DNA of 64,000 bases from assembly GCA_964408455.1 (NCBI GenBank), contig CAYOZN010000016.1:51640-115639 (forward strand). The letters run 5' to 3'. The DNA is from CAYOZN01 sp964408455 (lineage in GTDB: Bacteria; Planctomycetota; Phycisphaerae; UBA1845; UTPLA1). The notes under the pieces were generated by a model, which was not told the origin of the DNA, ran no database searches, and saw only the letters and a list, made by a program, of their open reading frames with translations. A program made the position numbers and the translations under genes. Positions 61,931 through 64,000 of this stretch are shown here, one piece after another; within the stretch, counting starts at the first letter, position 1, and every line of letters begins with the position of its first letter.

Positions 61931-63739
61931 ATGAGAAACTTCAAATTAAAATACACACACGCAGTTGTCTTCCTGCTGCTTTTCTTCCTGATTGTCCACA
62001 TCACTTCCATTGGTTGCCTTTCAGACGCAATGGACAATGCGTTTAAGGAGATGGGTGCAGTAGCTATGGTCCGCCTGGGAATATTTGACCTTTACTGGCA
62101 ATACCGACTGGTTCGATCACCCGAGCGCGCAACATACCTTGGCGACCATCGATTTAACGATCGCTTATTCGATTACGGCACGGTCGCGCGTACGGAAGAT
62201 TTGAAGTTCAATCGCGATATATTGAAGTTTCTGCGGGACTCGCGAGGGTTCGACTTTGATGAACAAACCCGGCTGAACGCTGCCCTGCTGGAATTGGCAA
62301 TCTCCGACCACCTCGACCTCGCCGAATTTCCCGAACACCTCATGCCCATCAAGCAGCAGAACAGCCCGCACATCGAGCTGGGCACGCTGCAGAGCTATCA
62401 CCCCTTCGACACGCCGAAGGGGTGTGCCGATTACGCGGCACGGCTACGGGCGTTCGATCGGCAGGTGACCGACCTGATCGCGCTGATGGACGAGGGAATC
62501 AAGCGCGGCGTGGTGCGGCCGAAGATCACCATCGAGCAGACGCTGCCGCAGATCGAGGCGATGATCACGGCGGATGCGAAGGACTGCACGCTCTACGCGC
62601 CGGCGAAGACACTAAGCGACGCGGCGGGCGGCGAAGAATCGCGCAAGCTCATCGAAAAGGCCACGGCCGACGCCATCGTTTCGCTCTCGCGCCTGCGGGA
62701 TTACCTGCGTGACACCTACCTGCCCGCCTGTCGCGAGACCGTGGGATACTGCCATTTGCCCAATGGCAAGGCGTGGTATCGCCGTCTGGCGAAGCACCAC
62801 ACGACGACCGACCTCGCGCCCGAGAAGATTCACCAGATTGGCCTGGACGAACTGAAGCGCATCCACGCCGACATGGAGAAGATCGCCCGCGAAGTGGGGT
62901 TTGACGGCGACGCGAAGGCCTTCATCGAGCACGTGCGGAATGATCCTGCGCAGTACAACAGGAGCGCCGCGGAGATCATGCAGCGGCACCGCGAAATTCT
63001 CGCGATCACCGACGCCAATCTGCCGACGCTGTTCGGCACGCTGCCGAAGATTCCCTACGAATTGAAAGAGCTCGAGCCCTTCCGCTCCGAAAGCGCGCCC
63101 GCGGGCTACTATTACAACGCGCCGGATGACTTGTCGCGGCCGGCGTATTTTTACGTCAACACCTACAAGCCCGAGACGCGGCCGATCTACACCATGGAGG
63201 CGCTGGCCTATCACGAAGCGCAGCCGGGGCATCATCTGCAAATCGCGCTGGCGCAACAGCGGAAGGACCTGCCGGACTTCCGGCGCTTCGAGCACATCAA
63301 CGCGTTCATCGAGGGATGGGCGCTGTATTCGGAGCTGCTGGGCTACGACCTGGGCGGCTATCGCGATCCGTACTCGCGTTTCGGGCAGCTTACGTTTGAC
63401 GCGTGGCGTTCGGCGCGGCTGGTGGTCGACACCGGCATGCACTGGTTCGGCTGGACGCGCGAGCGGGCGATCGAATTCATGAAGGACAACACGGGCCTGT
63501 CGGAGCTGGACATCGTTTCGGAGGTTGATCGGTACATTGCGTGGCCGGGGCAGGCGCTGTCGTACAAGATCGGGCAGATCGAGGTGTTGCGATTGCGGAA
63601 GGAAGCGGAGGAGGCCCTGGGGGAGAAGTTCGACGTTCGGGCCTGGCACGATCATCTGCTGGCGGAGGGTTCGCTGCCGCTGACGATGCTGACGGAGAGG
63701 ATGAACAAATGGGTCGAAGGGCAACGAGAGGTACGGTGA
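61931..63739 (+). CDS. DUF885 family lipoprotein, probable metallo-carboxypeptidase-like protein
   Basis: 602 residues. Signal peptide with lipobox-like HITSIGCLSD (Cys ~28). DUF885 domain over the whole length, with the signature MEALAYHEAQPGHHLQIAL (HExxPGHH, zinc-binding type) at ~425-445, FIEGWALYSELLG and DTGMHWFGWTRERAIEFM. Members are exported proteins related to M32-like peptidases. ATG 61931 begins MRNFKLKYTH before the hydrophobic core. The open frame extends upstream through the palindromic element, which is not coding. The first ~120 codons are lower in GC than the rest, as if the 5' end were acquired or recombined. Confidence 0.87.
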   Translation: MRNFKLKYTHAVVFLLLFFLIVHITSIGCLSDAMDNAFKEMGAVAMVRLGIFDLYWQYRLVRSPERATYLGDHRFNDRLFDYGTVARTEDLKFNRDILKFLRDSRGFDFDEQTRLNAALLELAISDHLDLAEFPEHLMPIKQQNSPHIELGTLQSYHPFDTPKGCADYAARLRAFDRQVTDLIALMDEGIKRGVVRPKITIEQTLPQIEAMITADAKDCTLYAPAKTLSDAAGGEESRKLIEKATADAIVSLSRLRDYLRDTYLPACRETVGYCHLPNGKAWYRRLAKHHTTTDLAPEKIHQIGLDELKRIHADMEKIAREVGFDGDAKAFIEHVRNDPAQYNRSAAEIMQRHREILAITDANLPTLFGTLPKIPYELKELEPFRSESAPAGYYYNAPDDLSRPAYFYVNTYKPETRPIYTMEALAYHEAQPGHHLQIALAQQRKDLPDFRRFEHINAFIEGWALYSELLGYDLGGYRDPYSRFGQLTFDAWRSARLVVDTGMHWFGWTRERAIEFMKDNTGLSELDIVSEVDRYIAWPGQALSYKIGQIEVLRLRKEAEEALGEKFDVRAWHDHLLAEGSLPLTMLTERMNKWVEGQREVR

Positions 63740-63761
63740 GGGGGAGTTGATTCATGTCCGG

Positions 63762-64000
63762 CACTGCTCACAGAGCAGTGGCACCCTCATTGTTTCACAT
63801 TGGGGTGGCTCTACTTCGCACTGTCCGGGCGCGCCGGGAGGCAGTGGCACGCAAATTCACACTGCTTGAAGCAGTGGCACACGGGACGCTTGCTCGGCTT
63901 CACACTGCTTGAAGCAGTGGCACACGGGACGATTGCTCGACTTCGCACTGCTTGAAGCAGTGGCACACGGGACGATTGCTCGACTTCGCACTGCTTGAAG
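63762..64000. repeat. Second palindrome array (six units, continues past the window end)
   Basis: Units start at 63762 (loop CTCACAGAG), 63819 (TCCGGGCGCGCCGGGA in the loop), 63860, 63903, 63946 and 63989. The last three intervals are exactly 43 bp, with linker GGCACACGGGACGATTGCTC. Same stem as the array at 49240. It lies directly after the DUF885 stop. Confidence 0.88.

Overview
High-GC bacterial DNA, almost certainly from a Planctomycetota (Phycisphaerae-like) genome. The reasons are three pseudopilin-like proteins with the FTLIELLVVI(A/G)IIALL leader, two PEP-CTERM proteins, several small membrane proteins with a C-x-x-C-G-Y-D-L zinc ribbon, and large secreted proteins with dockerin-like or thrombospondin type 3 calcium repeats. 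Four runs of exactly 100 N mark it as a scaffolded draft, probably metagenomic. Two of these gaps are flanked by identical 55-bp ends and are therefore not real gaps. I found no tRNA, rRNA or CRISPR array.

Layout. 1-448: start of glyA (minus). 0.6-6.0 kb: a manganese/zinc uptake locus, with mntR divergent from mntABCD; both permeases carry a C-terminal DtxR/MntR-like metal-sensing domain. 6.1-9.0 kb: minus-strand cluster of two pseudopilin-like proteins and two membrane-anchored zinc-ribbon proteins. 9.5-16.5 kb: panB, a lipoprotein, a secreted transglutaminase, a multi-pass membrane protein and a secreted HExxH peptidase. 16.6-21.1 kb: a third pseudopilin with a partial zinc-ribbon protein, a secreted protein with nine Cys-rich GACC repeats, and a PEP-CTERM protein. 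21.4-36.5 kb: MazG-like enzyme, UVR-motif protein, SGNH hydrolase, sensor kinase, TPR protein, a membrane nucleotide-sugar dehydratase, a ClC channel with CBS domains, a dockerin-like secreted protein and a GT-C glycosyltransferase.

36.5-40.2 kb is an AT-richer accessory island (PEP-CTERM protein, orphan secreted proteins, debris of a RAYT transposase and of an RHS protein). 40.2-46.7 kb: a TMTC-like TPR membrane protein, a zinc-ribbon protein and smc. 46.7-50 kb is a second accessory island: a toxin-antitoxin pair with a frameshifted PIN toxin, a truncated RAYT, two coupled small genes, and an array of palindromes. 50.2-51.4 kb: thiS-thiG. 51.6-59.1 kb: three consecutive large surface proteins with PPC-like and P-domains, TSP3 repeats and a Cys/Gly-membrane-Arg tail. 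59.2-63.7 kb: small membrane protein, DinG helicase and a DUF885 lipoprotein. A second palindrome array runs off the right end.

The most unusual content is (1) the transporter whose two permeases both carry a metal-sensor domain, (2) a layered set of short palindromic repeats, including a 16-bp palindrome nested inside other repeats and inside an RHS relic, and a repeat read in frame within smc, and (3) the surface proteins with a non-PEP C-terminal tail.
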